Shown here piece by piece: positions 42,706 through 52,794 of a stretch of DNA of 64,000 nt; within the stretch, counting starts at the first letter, position 1; every line of letters starts with the position of its first letter. The position numbers were made by a program, and so were the translations under genes. This DNA comes from Breviolum minutum Mf 1.05b.01 (Eukaryota; Sar; Dinophyceae; Suessiales; Symbiodiniaceae). The notes beneath the pieces were generated by a model that made no database searches, was not told where the DNA came from, and saw only the letters and a program-made list of their open reading frames with translations. The stretch covers positions 205,494 to 269,493 of the forward strand of contig DF239753.1 in assembly GCA_000507305.1 (NCBI GenBank), read 5' to 3'.

Positions 42706-42930
42706 TTTGGTTACATCATCAATTCCCTGTCAATTCCAATGAGTTCGTATAACAAGAACATTGCGGGACTCTGTGACACTGCAAAAGCCAGGGAAGATGA
42801 TATTTTAAACCACTACATGAGGAGTTCAAGAACCCCTTTTCGAATCCTCCAAAAAGTCACAGGTTGAAGTCGTATTTTTACACATTTCCAATTGCGACCG
42901 GCAGCGTCGTTTCGAAAAAAACCTTCCAAA

Positions 42931-43047
42931 CCCTAAGAATCAATCGAAATCTCGAAGCTGATCGTTGAAAAGAGATCCAAAAGAAGCCTCCGTAATAACA
43001 GGGTTTCTTACCCCTCCTGTTTGGAGGGTCCCCCATGATTCTTAGGG
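42931..43047 (+). repeat. Family N element, type copy
   Basis: CCCTAAGAATCA at the left and TGATTCTTAGGG at the right are perfect 12-base inverted termini about 117 bases apart. The interior differs from 38610 and 29533. Confidence 0.78.
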
Positions 43048-43199
43048 CATGGAAGATGTGTTTTTTTTTGAAACCATCAACGGCCGTTGCTTACGGCAGT
43101 TTCTACCAATGGACCCGGATTTCATTTCTTTTTGGACTCGTTTGGTTGCTTTTTTTTTGACATCCAACTCAACAGTCATTTTTTGTGGGCATTTTTTTT

Positions 43200-43336
43200 T
43201 GGGTTGAAAAAAAGACCTGAACACATCAAGAAAGATGCCAAAAACATCCAAAGCCAGGTATCAATGCAAGAAAGTAGAACCTTGGATGATATCAAAGGGG
43301 TGGGGAAATTTGATGATACTGAGATGTTTGGAGCAG
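43200..43336 (+). CDS. open segment, lysine and aspartate rich
   Basis: A frame includes KKRPEHIKKDAKNIQSQVSM and ESRTLDDIKGVGKFDDTE. The composition is protein-like, but no clear acceptor is present and a T run follows. No family is recognised. Confidence 0.15.
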
Positions 43337-43537
43337 TTTTTTTTTTTTAAAATTTCCAACGGTTTCATTGTGACTTGAGGTAAATTCTGTAAAAATAAAC
43401 ATCAAAAAAAGATCCAAACATATTTTGGATATTTTGCTTGAAGAAAGAAGGCCGCCACCAGTTGAAGTGGCACAAAGTTGTGAAGTGCATGGCATTTTTA
43501 TTGTTTTCTTGTTGTTTGTTTCAGTTTTGTGTCCCTC

Positions 43538-43577
43538 TCAATCCACCCATTTTCTGGTCAATCCACCCATTTTCTGG
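43538..43577 (+). repeat. 20-bp direct duplication
   Basis: Two identical adjacent copies of TCAATCCACCCATTTTCTGG, about 40 bases before the large tandem array. Confidence 0.96.
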
Positions 43578-43615
43578 TGGGTTTGGTGAGGTCTTCAAGT
43601 CTTCAACCAAGCCAT

Positions 43616-45106
43616 TTGTTTGCATGATTTTTGTTTGCATGATTTTTGTTTGCATGATTTTTGTTTGCATGATTTTTGTTTGCATGATTTTTGTTTGCAT
43701 GATTTTTGTTTGCATGATTTTTGTTTGCATGATTTTTGTTTGCATGATTTTTGTTTGCATGATTTTTGTTTGCATGATTTTTGTTTGCATGATTTTTGTT
43801 TGCATGATTTTTGTTTGCATGATTTTTGTTTGCATGATTTTTGTTTGCATGATTTTTGTTTGCATGATTTTTGTTTGCATGATTTTTGTTTGCATGATTT
43901 TTGTTTGCATGATTTTTGTTTGCATGATTTTTGTTTGCATGATTTTTGTTTGCATGATTTTTGTTTGCATGATTTTTGTTTGCATGATTTTTGTTTGCAT
44001 GATTTTTGTTTGCATGATTTTTGTTTGCATGATTTTTGTTTGCATGATTTTTGTTTGCATGATTTTTGTTTGCATGATTTTTGTTTGCATGATTTTTGTT
44101 TGCATGATTTTTGTTTGCATGATTTTTGTTTGCATGATTTTTGTTTGCATGATTTTTGTTTGCATGATTTTTGTTTGCATGATTTTTGTTTGCATGATTT
44201 TTGTTTGCATGATTTTTGTTTGCATGATTTTTGTTTGCATGATTTTTGTTTGCATGATTTTTGTTTGCATGATTTTTGTTTGCATGATTTTTGTTTGCAT
44301 GATTTTTGTTTGCATGATTTTTGTTTGCATGATTTTTGTTTGCATGATTTTTGTTTGCATGATTTTTGTTTGCATGATTTTTGTTTGCATGATTTTTGTT
44401 TGCATGATTTTTGTTTGCATGATTTTTGTTTGCATGATTTTTGTTTGCATGATTTTTGTTTGCATGATTTTTGTTTGCATGATTTTTGTTTGCATGATTT
44501 TTGTTTGCATGATTTTTGTTTGCATGATTTTTGTTTGCATGATTTTTGTTTGCATGATTTTTGTTTGCATGATTTTTGTTTGCATGATTTTTGTTTGCAT
44601 GATTTTTGTTTGCATGATTTTTGTTTGCATGATTTTTGTTTGCATGATTTTTGTTTGCATGATTTTTGTTTGCATGATTTTTGTTTGCATGATTTTTGTT
44701 TGCATGATTTTTGTTTGCATGATTTTTGTTTGCATGATTTTTGTTTGCATGATTTTTGTTTGCATGATTTTTGTTTGCATGATTTTTGTTTGCATGATTT
44801 TTGTTTGCATGATTTTTGTTTGCATGATTTTTGTTTGCATGATTTTTGTTTGCATGATTTTTGTTTGCATGATTTTTGTTTGCATGATTTTTGTTTGCAT
44901 GATTTTTGTTTGCATGATTTTTGTTTGCATGATTTTTGTTTGCATGATTTTTGTTTGCATGATTTTTGTTTGCATGATTTTTGTTTGCATGATTTTTGTT
45001 TGCATGATTTTTGTTTGCATGATTTTTGTTTGCATGATTTTTGTTTGCATGATTTTTGTTTGCATGATTTTTGTTTGCATGATTTTTGTTTGCATGATTT
45101 TTGTTT
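43616..45106 (+). repeat. 15-bp satellite array, about 99 perfect copies
   Basis: The unit TTTGTTTGCATGATT repeats without a single visible substitution for about 1.49 kb. Because 15 is a multiple of three, five of the six frames are open throughout; only the plus frame containing GCA TGA is closed. The resulting pentapeptide frames (FVCMI, HDFCL, QTKIM, CKQKS, NHANK) are artefacts of the repeat. The left edge is sharp: the first unit begins directly after AAGCCA. Perfect homogeneity indicates recent expansion or an assembly effect. Confidence 0.98.
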
Positions 45107-45185
45107 NTTGTTTGTATAATTTTTTGTTTGCATGATTTTTTGTTTGCATGATTTTTTGTTTGCATGATTTTTTGTTTGCATGATT
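45107..45185 (+). repeat. N and 16-bp variant of the satellite
   Basis: A single N at 45107 is followed by one altered unit (TTGTTTGTATAATTT) and then four units lengthened to 16 bases by an extra T. The change of unit length at the N suggests an uncertain assembly junction. Confidence 0.93.
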
Positions 45186-45190
45186 ATTTC

Positions 45191-45256
45191 AAAAAAACAT
45201 GACTTCCATTTGTGTGTGGTTTTTGTGGGGTGGTTCTTGGAAGTCATGTTTTTTTT
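45191..45256. repeat. inverted repeat next to the satellite array
   Basis: AAAAAACATGACTTCCA pairs perfectly with TGGAAGTCATGTTTTTT around a loop of about 30 bases. It starts five bases after the last satellite unit and matches none of the other families here. Confidence 0.85.
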
Positions 45257-45488
45257 TTGACGTTGATGCGTTTAGTAGCATGGCTTGGTATAGCCGATAC
45301 TGAAACGATAGTTTGACACCTAGAGGTTCAAGATTGTGAACGTAATAGGCAGCAAATGAATTTTTGAAAGCAAACAACTGAGGAGACAGCCAAAATTTTC
45401 AAGCATCCAAAATTTCATAGTCGAAAAATACTATTTTGCATGTCTGTATGACCCATAGCCTTCATATATGATATATAACGGTATTTGT

Positions 45489-45557
45489 GGGTACCTACAT
45501 TTACCATACATCCATGACAAATGCAGGTTTAGATATACCATACATGGATCCTATGGG
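45489..45557. repeat. Family G element, partial
   Basis: GGGTACCTACATTTACCATA and CCATACATGGATCCTATGGG. The outer left GGATCC is missing. Confidence 0.7.
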
Positions 45558-45604
45558 TGATGTAGCCACAACCAGGCAGTGAGCAGTGAAGGCAGCATTG
45601 GCTT

Positions 45605-45775
45605 GGGCATATCTCTGTCACTTGGTACAGATGAGCAACGAAAAACCCTATTAAGATGGATGATTTGTGGGTACCACCATTTTAGGAATCCCCCATAGGG
45701 CCCCCATATGGGGATTATAATCGCTCTTAAGGAGTATAACAGAAAGTAAGGCCCGTTTTTTTTTCCGTTGCAAAC
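45605..45775. repeat. mosaic of family E and family I
   Basis: ATGAGCAACGAAAAACCCTA opens like family E, then GGTACCACCATTTTAGGAAT and CCCCCATAG is a family I right half, then ATATGGGGATTATAATCGCT and GAAAGTAAGGCCCG returns to family E. Nested insertion followed by deletion is the likely history. Confidence 0.65.
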
Positions 45776-45847
45776 CATGGCAATGGAAATGTTCTGAAGC
45801 AGTGAAGAGGTGCGATTTTGGGATTGATTTGCTACGAAGAATGGCTT

Positions 45848-45922
45848 TTGAACCTAAAAATCCACCCAAGTTGAAAGGACCTCCATGTTTGGGTTCAACA
45901 TGTGAATTTTGCAGGGTGTATC
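45848..45922. repeat. Family C fragment, 3' part
   Basis: GAACCTAAAAATCCACCCAA and GTGAATTTTGCAGGGTGTA match the right part of the subfamily at 30143. Confidence 0.5.
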
Positions 45923-46132
45923 TCCATGTTGGTATATCTCCACGGATGTGAGTTTCCGAATGAGTGGGACCTACCGACCATTGGGCATTGCACGATATAT
46001 GTCATCCACCCGTTTTTTTGTTGTTCTAAGCCAGGGAGATTGATTTCCAACCATTTTTGGATGATAGATATACATCTTAAGGAAAGTTTGGAAACCTGTA
46101 TTACTTTCCAACCATTCTAATTGCCATCATTC

Positions 46133-46242
46133 TACTTCCCCGGAAAACTAACATGTCCCCTGAAAAATTGTGGTTGGAATATGATTCATTGCCTTTTGAA
46201 GCGGCCCCTTTTTTGTGGACATGTTACTTTTCCGGGGGTGTA
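46133..46242. repeat. Family C element (ATGTCCCCT subfamily)
   Basis: TACTTCCCCGGAAAACTAAC and GTTACTTTTCCGGGGGTGTA pair, and ATGTCCCCTGAAAAATTG faces the GTGGACAT of the other arm. Confidence 0.9.
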
Positions 46243-46370
46243 GTTTCAATCCTTATAAAACCATCTGGTCAAATTATGGCGACCTCAGATGACCTGGGCC
46301 CCCAAAAGGTAACGTTTTGGAAGTGAAATCCCTTTCTTTAAAGAAAATCCAGGTGGGTGAAATATTAAAA

Positions 46371-46467
46371 CCCATACCATACATGGATGGTATATTTACC
46401 TACATTTACCATAAATATCAACCAAATGTAGGTAAATATACAATCGTCCCATGGATCCGTCATGGGT
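46371..46467. repeat. Family G element
   Basis: CCCATACCATACATGGATGG at the left and CCCATGGATCCGTCATGGGT at the right, with inner CCTACATTTACCATA and AAATGTAGGTAAAT. Confidence 0.85.
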
Positions 46468-46495
46468 TACTATTGTAATTTGGCCAGAAATCATG

Positions 46496-46654
46496 TGAGC
46501 AATGAAAAAACCTGGTTGGTTGGGTTGTATGGGGGATCAAAAACTACCCAGGTATATATGGATTATTTCATAAACCAATATAATATAAGGATCTCGTTTT
46601 TAACCAACCAGGATGACTCATGGAAAGTAGGGTAGGATTTTTTTTCGTGGCTCA
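46496..46654. repeat. Family E element
   Basis: TGAGCAATGAAAAAACCTGG and TTTTTTTTCGTGGCTCA. The inner arms GGTTGGTTGGGTTG and TTAACCAACCAGG pair. Confidence 0.9.
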
Positions 46655-46659
46655 TGTTT

Positions 46660-47610
46660 TTTTGACTGATTTTCACTTTGTTGGCCTCCAGGGACTTGGA
46701 GGTCTTCAATACAGTGCCTTAGCTGAAGTTTGGTGACTGTGTCGACATGGATGAAGAAGACATGCGCGAAAAATAGGGACAGTGTTGGCTGCTTCTGTCT
46801 TGCTTCTTAAGTCTAAACTTCCTAATCTTAGTTTTTTTTTTTGCGAGTTCTTAACTTCTTTACTTTCTGCAAATTTATACCTAATGAAATTCATGATTCA
46901 TCACCATTTTTCAACTTTGGCAAAGTTTTCTTATACTTCTTTTTTTTTGTGAAAAGCATGCAGGCATCTAAGCAACCGTCAAATCTCTGTTTTTTTCAAC
47001 GAACAAAATGCGACCCACCGGGGTGAAGTCATGAAACTGTTTACCCTGTGAAGGCGTCACTTCAACTTGTTTTTTTTCAGTTCAAAAGGTGCAAAACAAC
47101 TGCCTCACTTCAAACAGAGAAATGACAAGCTTAGTCTAGCTAAATGAATTTAGATCTCGGATCTCGAAAAGAATCAGTATTTTGGTTGATTTCTAATTCA
47201 AGAACTCATGAATTATAGGAAAAAAATACTAAGATGTGTTTCTTGTAGGCGGCTTCTTTTGGAAACAAACTCGCCTTTGGAGTTTCTTTTGTTTCAGCCC
47301 CAATTTGTGGCTGTCACACTCTCCAATCGACTTCAGGAGTCGATTCTGTCAGAAGATTGGCTTCGAATTGGGACAGGTGACATTTGAGAGCAGTGAAAAT
47401 CCCGGCTGGTTGGGTTGTTTTTCGGAGATCAAAAGCTGCCCAGTTTAGGGAAAACAACATCGAGCCATTTGTAGATGACACCTGATTTGGGGATGCATCA
47501 TTTTTTGGCCATGTTTTTTTCGTTTTTTTGTCGACGGTGATAAAAATCATCCAGTGAAAAACAGATGCTTATGGTGATCGACCCAAGTCTTGAAGCTCAA
47601 ATTGACAGCT
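46660..47610. other. unannotated non-coding stretch
   Basis: Nearly 1 kb with T runs and short frames on both strands. No element terminus is recognised. Confidence 0.35.
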
Positions 47611-47618
47611 ACCAGCTA

Positions 47619-47745
47619 CTCCCCCAAAACTACCCTACCAACAACAAGGGTTCAACAAGGGATTATTATATAACCACCAAGTTTTCTTTAATCATCAGGC
47701 TTTATTAACCCCTTATTCCAAGGGGGGTTGCTAGGATTCCCATGA
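47619..47745. repeat. Family F-like element, diverged
   Basis: CTCCCCCAAAACTACC at the left and GGGGGGTTGCTAGGATTCCC then ATGAC at the right. The centre ATCATCAGGCTTTATTAACC is a weak match to 5786. Confidence 0.5.
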
Positions 47746-48241
47746 CAATACTTCATGTGAAAAAAATTGTGTTGAAATAAATTTCCCACATGTTGATCCA
47801 TTTGAGCCATATATTTTTTCGATGGGTATGTTTGGATTGGGAAGTGTTCTTATGGTTTTATATAGCCCTTTAGATACAATGTTTTTGGATAAACCAATCA
47901 GGATTTCATGGAACTTTGATTTGTTTTCTTTTCGTGTTTTTTAATGCATTCCACCACTGGGAAAATCAGCATCAAGCAACAACCACCACCATTTAAAGGA
48001 GCATATTTGGTTGCTTCACTTTTTCCATCCAAGCATCGAACAAGCAGTCGCAGCAAAGAGTGTCACTGCACTCCTCTTCTCATGGTCACTGCTTCGTGCA
48101 TTGAAATTCCAGAGGAACATTCTCGAAAGAGAGCAAGTTTGAATGAATGGATGCCTGGGAATTCTTTGTGACCTTTTTGGGATGGTTAAGTGACCCATTT
48201 CAAGGTTAAGTGACCTCGAACAGGGAGATAGAAAGGTCACA

Positions 48242-48679
48242 TTGAATCACCCGGTGGATGAAATCGGATCATTTTTGTCACTCAAAAAAACATCATCCCA
48301 TTCGGTCCTATCCCTTGAACCCAAGCATCAATCAAAGAGCAAATCCAAGGGGATCGTCAGCACCAAGGGTTTTGTTGTTGCCTTTATTGTGGATAAAACG
48401 GCCGTGCCAGGCGATGAATCCATGGTAGTGGCCTGCAATGCAGGCTTTGCAGTGCCTCGTTTTTTCTTTAACAAAGTTTTTTGGAAAGCAAAAGGCCGAC
48501 TCAAGATGTCACATGAAAAACATTTTCCCCTAAACTTCTTTGAGAATACAGGATCTTTTTCATGTAGTCTCTTCATTGGTTGGATGTTTTTGGTATGTTT
48601 CTTCCATGTTTTTGCCTTAGAAAAGAGTTGGGTTCGATCTTGGTTTTCCAAGGGTGTGTACAGCTCCGAAAACTCCTAA
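48242..48679 (+). CDS. open frame of 145 codons, doubtful
   Basis: The frame includes KHQSKSKSKGIVSTKGFVV, VDKTAVPGDESMVVACNAG and a hydrophobic stretch SLFIGWMFLVCFFHVFALE that could be a membrane segment. It starts only at a non-ATG codon, has no clear acceptor, and its length is within chance for this window. No family is recognised. Confidence 0.15.
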   Translation: MNHPVDEIGSFLSLKKTSSHSVLSLEPKHQSKSKSKGIVSTKGFVVAFIVDKTAVPGDESMVVACNAGFAVPRFFFNKVFWKAKGRLKMSHEKHFPLNFFENTGSFSCSLFIGWMFLVCFFHVFALEKSWVRSWFSKGVYSSENS

Positions 48680-48732
48680 AGGTATGTCCATTCCCCATAG
48701 CGAAACCACACCTGCTTGATACTCCTGAGTTG

Positions 48733-48836
48733 CCCCCCGCAAACTAACATGTCAATGGAAAATCACCATTTTTAATAGGAGATACATCTTCAAATGGTTG
48801 GTATGCCAGTGTCATGTTAGTTTTTCGGGGCGTACC
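48733..48836. repeat. Family C element
   Basis: GCCCCCCGCAAACTAACATG and CATGTTAGTTTTTCGGGGCG. The interior GGAGATACATCTTCAAATGG matches 15456. Confidence 0.88.
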
Positions 48837-48879
48837 TATGAGGAAGATGATATTACTCCAAGTAACTCCAAGCTGTGGG

Positions 48880-49490
48880 ATTAGGGGGAGGTGGTGTTAT
48901 GCAAATATATTATTTTTGCTATTCTTGAAGATTTCCATGGTTGTTTTGATCCCTTTTGTCGCAAAGTAGATTCATCAAACTCACCACCATTTGGGAGAAC
49001 ATTGGGAACTTGTTCCAAGCATCTTACGCAGCGCAAATCCCAGAGATCCGAGGTCACGTCCTGCAATTGCTTTCATCGCACTGGCGAATGTCGCGGTGCC
49101 CTCGTCACAGAGGCGGGCGGGGCAAACATTTTGACGAGGGATGGTGGCTCTGTTCATGGTGAACCAGTGAAGCAAAGGGAGAAGAGGGCGGGTGGTTGGA
49201 ATGTTTGTTGTTTTTTTTGGGAAGATTTCATGAACAGTACAATGATGTGTTGAGTGACATTTGTTCAAGATCTCTTTGAGATGCTGAAAATGGTGATTTC
49301 GGAATTGGATACTGTTGTGAAACCATATATGTTTCAACATGGTTTACCATGTTCAAAGTAATGTGACCTTATTGGGGAGACGTGTGAAGTTCCATTTGAA
49401 AGATTTCAACAGACCAGAACTTGGCAAACCAAGTGAAGTCGATCAAAGTCAAGGTCGATTTGGTCAGTTGGAAGAATCCTTTATAATCCT
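48880..49490. other. open segments on both strands, no gene called
   Basis: Frames at 48891 to 49253 plus, 48981 to 49340 minus and 49339 to 49480 plus (including HLKDFNRPELGKPSEVDQS) overlap. None has clear splice boundaries. Confidence 0.2.
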
Positions 49491-49496
49491 CTTATA

Positions 49497-49609
49497 CCCA
49501 TACCATACCATGTATGGTATATTTACCTACATTTACCATAAGAATCAGTAAATATTCCATAAAAATCAACCAAATGTAGGTAAATATTCCATACATGGAT
49601 CCAATGGGT
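49497..49609. repeat. Family G element with internal duplication
   Basis: CCCATACCATACCATGTATG and ATACATGGATCCAATGGG. The stretch AATATTCCATA occurs twice, lengthening this copy. Confidence 0.85.
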
Positions 49610-49987
49610 TTGTAGATGCCCTTCTAAAATGCTTCAACTCTTTTTTTCGGTCTCCCACGTTCATGAACGTGTCACTTTTTAAAGAAGGACCATCTCAAAA
49701 GGTCTCCAAATCAGCAGTCTCAGGTGCGAACTCTGTTATTTTCGGGGGAGTTTGAGATTTCTTTAAGTTTTTTTTTACGGATTCTACCGTGGTAAATCAC
49801 CATTTTTGACCACCATTTGGGGAATATGTGAAAGTCATTTTGTCCAACCACCCAACAAGCAAGCAAATCTAAGTAAGGATTAGTTTGAGTCGATGCTTCT
49901 TAAATACCATTCCCGGGTAAGTTTAGGCAAAGAACCATAAGGGTAAGCATATATCTATAGCCCAGAGATATACATGATTACCAGTGA

Positions 49988-50048
49988 TACTGTTGATGCC
50001 GCAGAAATCAGGCTAAAAATTTGGGAGAAACCCTGTAGATAATGGATG
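49988..50048. repeat. Family B element, left half
   Basis: TACTGTTGATGCCGCAGAAA and CCCTGTAGATAATGG are present, but the right half is missing. Confidence 0.6.
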
Positions 50049-50076
50049 GTCATTTTTCCCTCATATATCATCTTGT

Positions 50077-50211
50077 AGGGTTCTTAAGTGGGGAGTGTTC
50101 AAGGGGAGGGGTGTTTCTGACGAACCCTAAGGATTCTGTTTGGAAAGATTGGGGAACCTTAGGGAAGATTAGGGGAATCACCACCCCGCTTAAGAATTCT
50201 ATTATCATCGC
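50077..50211 (+). repeat. Family L element, type copy
   Basis: AGGGTTCTTAAGTGGGGAGT at the left and CACCCCGCTTAAGAATTCT at the right are inverted. The interior TTGGGGAACCTTAGGGAAGA is shared with all other L copies. Confidence 0.82.
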
Positions 50212-50243
50212 CCCAGTCCTCTCCCTTTCAATGAAGGGACAAT

Positions 50244-50399
50244 TGGGTGTACCCCTAACAATGTGCTTATGGTATTTATTGTGTTCTCTAGGGATTCTTC
50301 AGGATTATAACCCATAGATACCACTATTTAGAGTGTTTTTTAACGGATTTCCCATTCCGGGGCCCACGTTGGGATCGGGGGTACATCCAACTATCCCCT
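50244..50399. repeat. Family H repeat
   Basis: GGGTGTACCCCTAACAATGT at the left and GGGATCGGGGGTACATCCAA at the right, with TTATTGTGTTCTCTAGGGAT inside. It aligns along its length with 41828. Confidence 0.7.
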
Positions 50400-50545
50400 A
50401 CTTGAATCCCCTTCAAATCATCCCTTCGATCGCAGGTGACGGGTGGTACCTGTGTAGCATCACCAACGAAAACGGATACGAAAGACTTGAAGTCTCAAGC
50501 GATTTGCGTGAAACTCGTATCCCGGATTTGGCAAAAAGCAGCAAC

Positions 50546-50662
50546 ATATGGGTGTTTCCAAATATAGTGGTACCCCAAAATGGATGGTGAAAATAATGGA
50601 AAACCCTATTATCAAATGGATGATCTGGCGGGAAAACCCACCATTTACGGAAACACCCATAT
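50546..50662. repeat. Family I element, type copy
   Basis: TATGGGTGTTTCCAAATATA and CCATTTACGGAAACACCCAT then AT are inverted over about 15 bases. The interior GGTACCCCAAAATGGATGGT is shared with 24890. Confidence 0.92.
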
Positions 50663-50784
50663 TAGAGAAATTAAAAAAAAGGGCTTCTGGTGGGTTGTTT
50701 AAGGTATCTTTTTGGGGGGATTATACCAGGGGATGATAACTACTACCCTTTCCCACGATGCCAGAGCACTGATCAAAACCGTGG

Positions 50785-50899
50785 ACGTTAACATGATGAC
50801 ATATACTCAGAAATTTAACCAAAAATGGCCATATTTAAAAGGAGTCACGTTTTCCAAACCATGATTTTGGGGTATCCATGTTAGTTTTGGGGGTGTATA
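50785..50899. repeat. Family C element
   Basis: A diverged left end TGGACGTTAACATGATGACA and a good right end CCATGTTAGTTTTGGGGGTG then TATA. The interior AAAAATGGCCATATTTAAAA resembles 26694. Confidence 0.7.
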
Positions 50900-51189
50900 C
50901 ATGGATCAAAAAGTAAAGGCAACAAAAGATAAAAGATCAAACTATGGCATATATAGCGGGGTTAGGAATTGGAAGAAAGTTGACTAGAACAGCGGTTATT
51001 AAATTAGCCATTTTTGTGGGGATTAAAAATGCACCTGGATTGGGTTGGTTTTTATAATGACCCCTGAAATGATCTTGAGTTGCTGCTTTTTTGTATGATT
51101 CTATGATGATTCTTGTTGTAAACAAACATGTCATGGGGAAAATGGACTCTCCATTCCTTTTTTGTGGGCTTCATGTTGAATCTTCAGGA

Positions 51190-51295
51190 TGCACCCCTGA
51201 AAACTAAGATGGAACCCAACAACTGGTAGTTTGTAGATATTTCTCCTTTTTCCAAGGGGGCATTTTAAGGTTCCACGTTAGTATTCGGGGGTGTA
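51190..51295. repeat. Family C element (ATTTCTCCTTTT subfamily)
   Basis: GCACCCCTGAAAACTAAGAT and ACGTTAGTATTCGGGGGTGT. The interior GGTAGTTTGTAGATATTTCT is shared with 59560. Confidence 0.88.
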
Positions 51296-51758
51296 TCTAA
51301 CTAAAATTGTTGCTCTTCAAAGACTCTCAAACAGAGATAACAGAGCCTTTTGGAAACTTCAGCGTTGTACCCAAAAAAAAATTGCAGCATCTCTACATCA
51401 GAGAGACGTTTTTCGGAGTTGATAAACATGGTTGGATAGGCTCAACTTTCCCCCGAAGAAATGAGGTGTTTTTGTTGTAAGATCAACACATGGCCCGGAG
51501 GTTGGTGACCTTTTGAGGGATCTACAGTACTTATTTATGAAAAAACAATTTCCCAAGGCTTAACTTTGTCTGGAATGACAACATACCTGTCCTTGGTAGA
51601 TCCGACAAGTTGGGGTTGACTCCAGATTACTCGGTAGCCTCGGATTTGAGCAAGGTAGGAATACATTGAACTTCTCAAAGTTCGCAGATTTCGAAATGGG
51701 AGTGTCATGTTTCCGTTTTCCTAGATCAAAATTCACCCCTCATTTGTAGCTCAGTGAA

Positions 51759-52088
51759 ATGCGCGCTCCACCGCGGGGTAGAGACCATGTGACGATGACA
51801 TTCTTGCCGGCTCCTGGCTCTGTGGATGTGGCTGAGAAGGTGTGGTTGTGTCAGCTGAGCGGCAAATCTTGGCCGTTGAGGAAAGAGCTGGATGAGATCT
51901 GTGAGTGGAAGGTGATTGAAGATGAGGCTCGAGGCTACATTCGGGAGAGTCCCTTGCATCGTGAGGTGGCGGGTGCCGACTTTTTGAAGGCATTGCATTC
52001 TGTGGTGCAAGTGGTGTTCACCAAGGTTGAAGTGTCAAGTGACCTTGATGGGGTTGTTCAGGCCTCTATCAGGGAGTGCCTGCAGTAG
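51759..52088 (+). CDS. open frame of 109 codons, unknown
   Basis: TTCACCCCTCATTTGTAG lies just upstream and could be an acceptor. The frame includes VAEKVWLCQLSGKSWPLRKE, LDEICEWKVIEDEARGYIR and ends FTKVEVSSDLDGVVQASIRE. The composition is more protein-like than its antisense. No domain is recognised and the length is within chance. Confidence 0.2.
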   Translation: MRAPPRGRDHVTMTFLPAPGSVDVAEKVWLCQLSGKSWPLRKELDEICEWKVIEDEARGYIRESPLHREVAGADFLKALHSVVQVVFTKVEVSSDLDGVVQASIRECLQ

Positions 52089-52248
52089 CTGTGGTTGCCT
52101 TGAAGAAGAGGAAGTATGAGATCGTTGCAGTGGTAGTCTGGTTGTGAGGAGAGGTGCAGGATTATTTTCCATGCAGGCAACAAATTCGGTAGCGTTATGT
52201 AAAGTGCGTTGCAGCAAGAAGTGCGGGATGTCTGCAAGGAAGGGAAGG

Positions 52249-52323
52249 GGCCTCGTCTGTACACGCGGTCAGGGGCCTCATCTGTACACGCGGACAAGGG
52301 ACTCGTCTGTACACGCGGAATGG
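52249..52323 (+). repeat. 25-bp tandem repeat, three copies
   Basis: Three consecutive 25-base units share CTGTACACGCGG and differ at a few positions around it. It lies within the repeat-free island. Confidence 0.93.
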
Positions 52324-52510
52324 GTTTGCTGTATGTACCACTTTGTTCTTACAGCTGTGTAATTTGTGTGCTCCATGTGTGCAGGTCGTCTTGTACAGGT
52401 CTTTAGCAGTTGTATTGCGGGTTAAAAGTAATGGTAATTGGTTTTGTAGTACATGGTAGTTCTTGTTGTTTTTGTTTGCGTTTCTATTCGTGGCACCGAC
52501 ATGGGTTTGC

Positions 52511-52511
52511 N
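52511..52511. other. single ambiguous base
   Basis: An isolated N between ATGGGTTTGC and GGTCTTTGAG, in non-repetitive sequence, unlike the Ns at 30749 and 45107, which lie in arrays. Confidence 0.95.
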
Positions 52512-52794
52512 GGTCTTTGAGTGTGGTGGGAGCGAATGGGTCTGGAGAGATAAGCAAACCACCCACTCATTGACGAAAAGGGAGGGTTGGAAACGGGTTT
52601 GCGGAAAAAGTTTCAAAATTGTAAGATGTCAAATCTGTGTGCGCAGATGAGTCCCCTCCCGCAAGGGAGCACGGATGTGGGACCCAGCAGAAGGTACAGG
52701 TGCACAAGGTGGCGCGTGGGGGAAGGAAATCTGGAAGCGGAGCATTGGTGAAGGTAGGGCATGTTGACAGGGGTTGGCACGATGCTGGTAGTGA

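Noticed and set aside
43616-45185. CRISPR array
   Set aside because: The units are contiguous, with no spacers, and the sequence is eukaryotic in character.
43438-45247. Five overlapping open frames of about 500 to 565 codons
   Set aside because: They consist of the 15-base tandem unit read in different frames. A repeat whose length is a multiple of three and lacks stops stays open by arithmetic.
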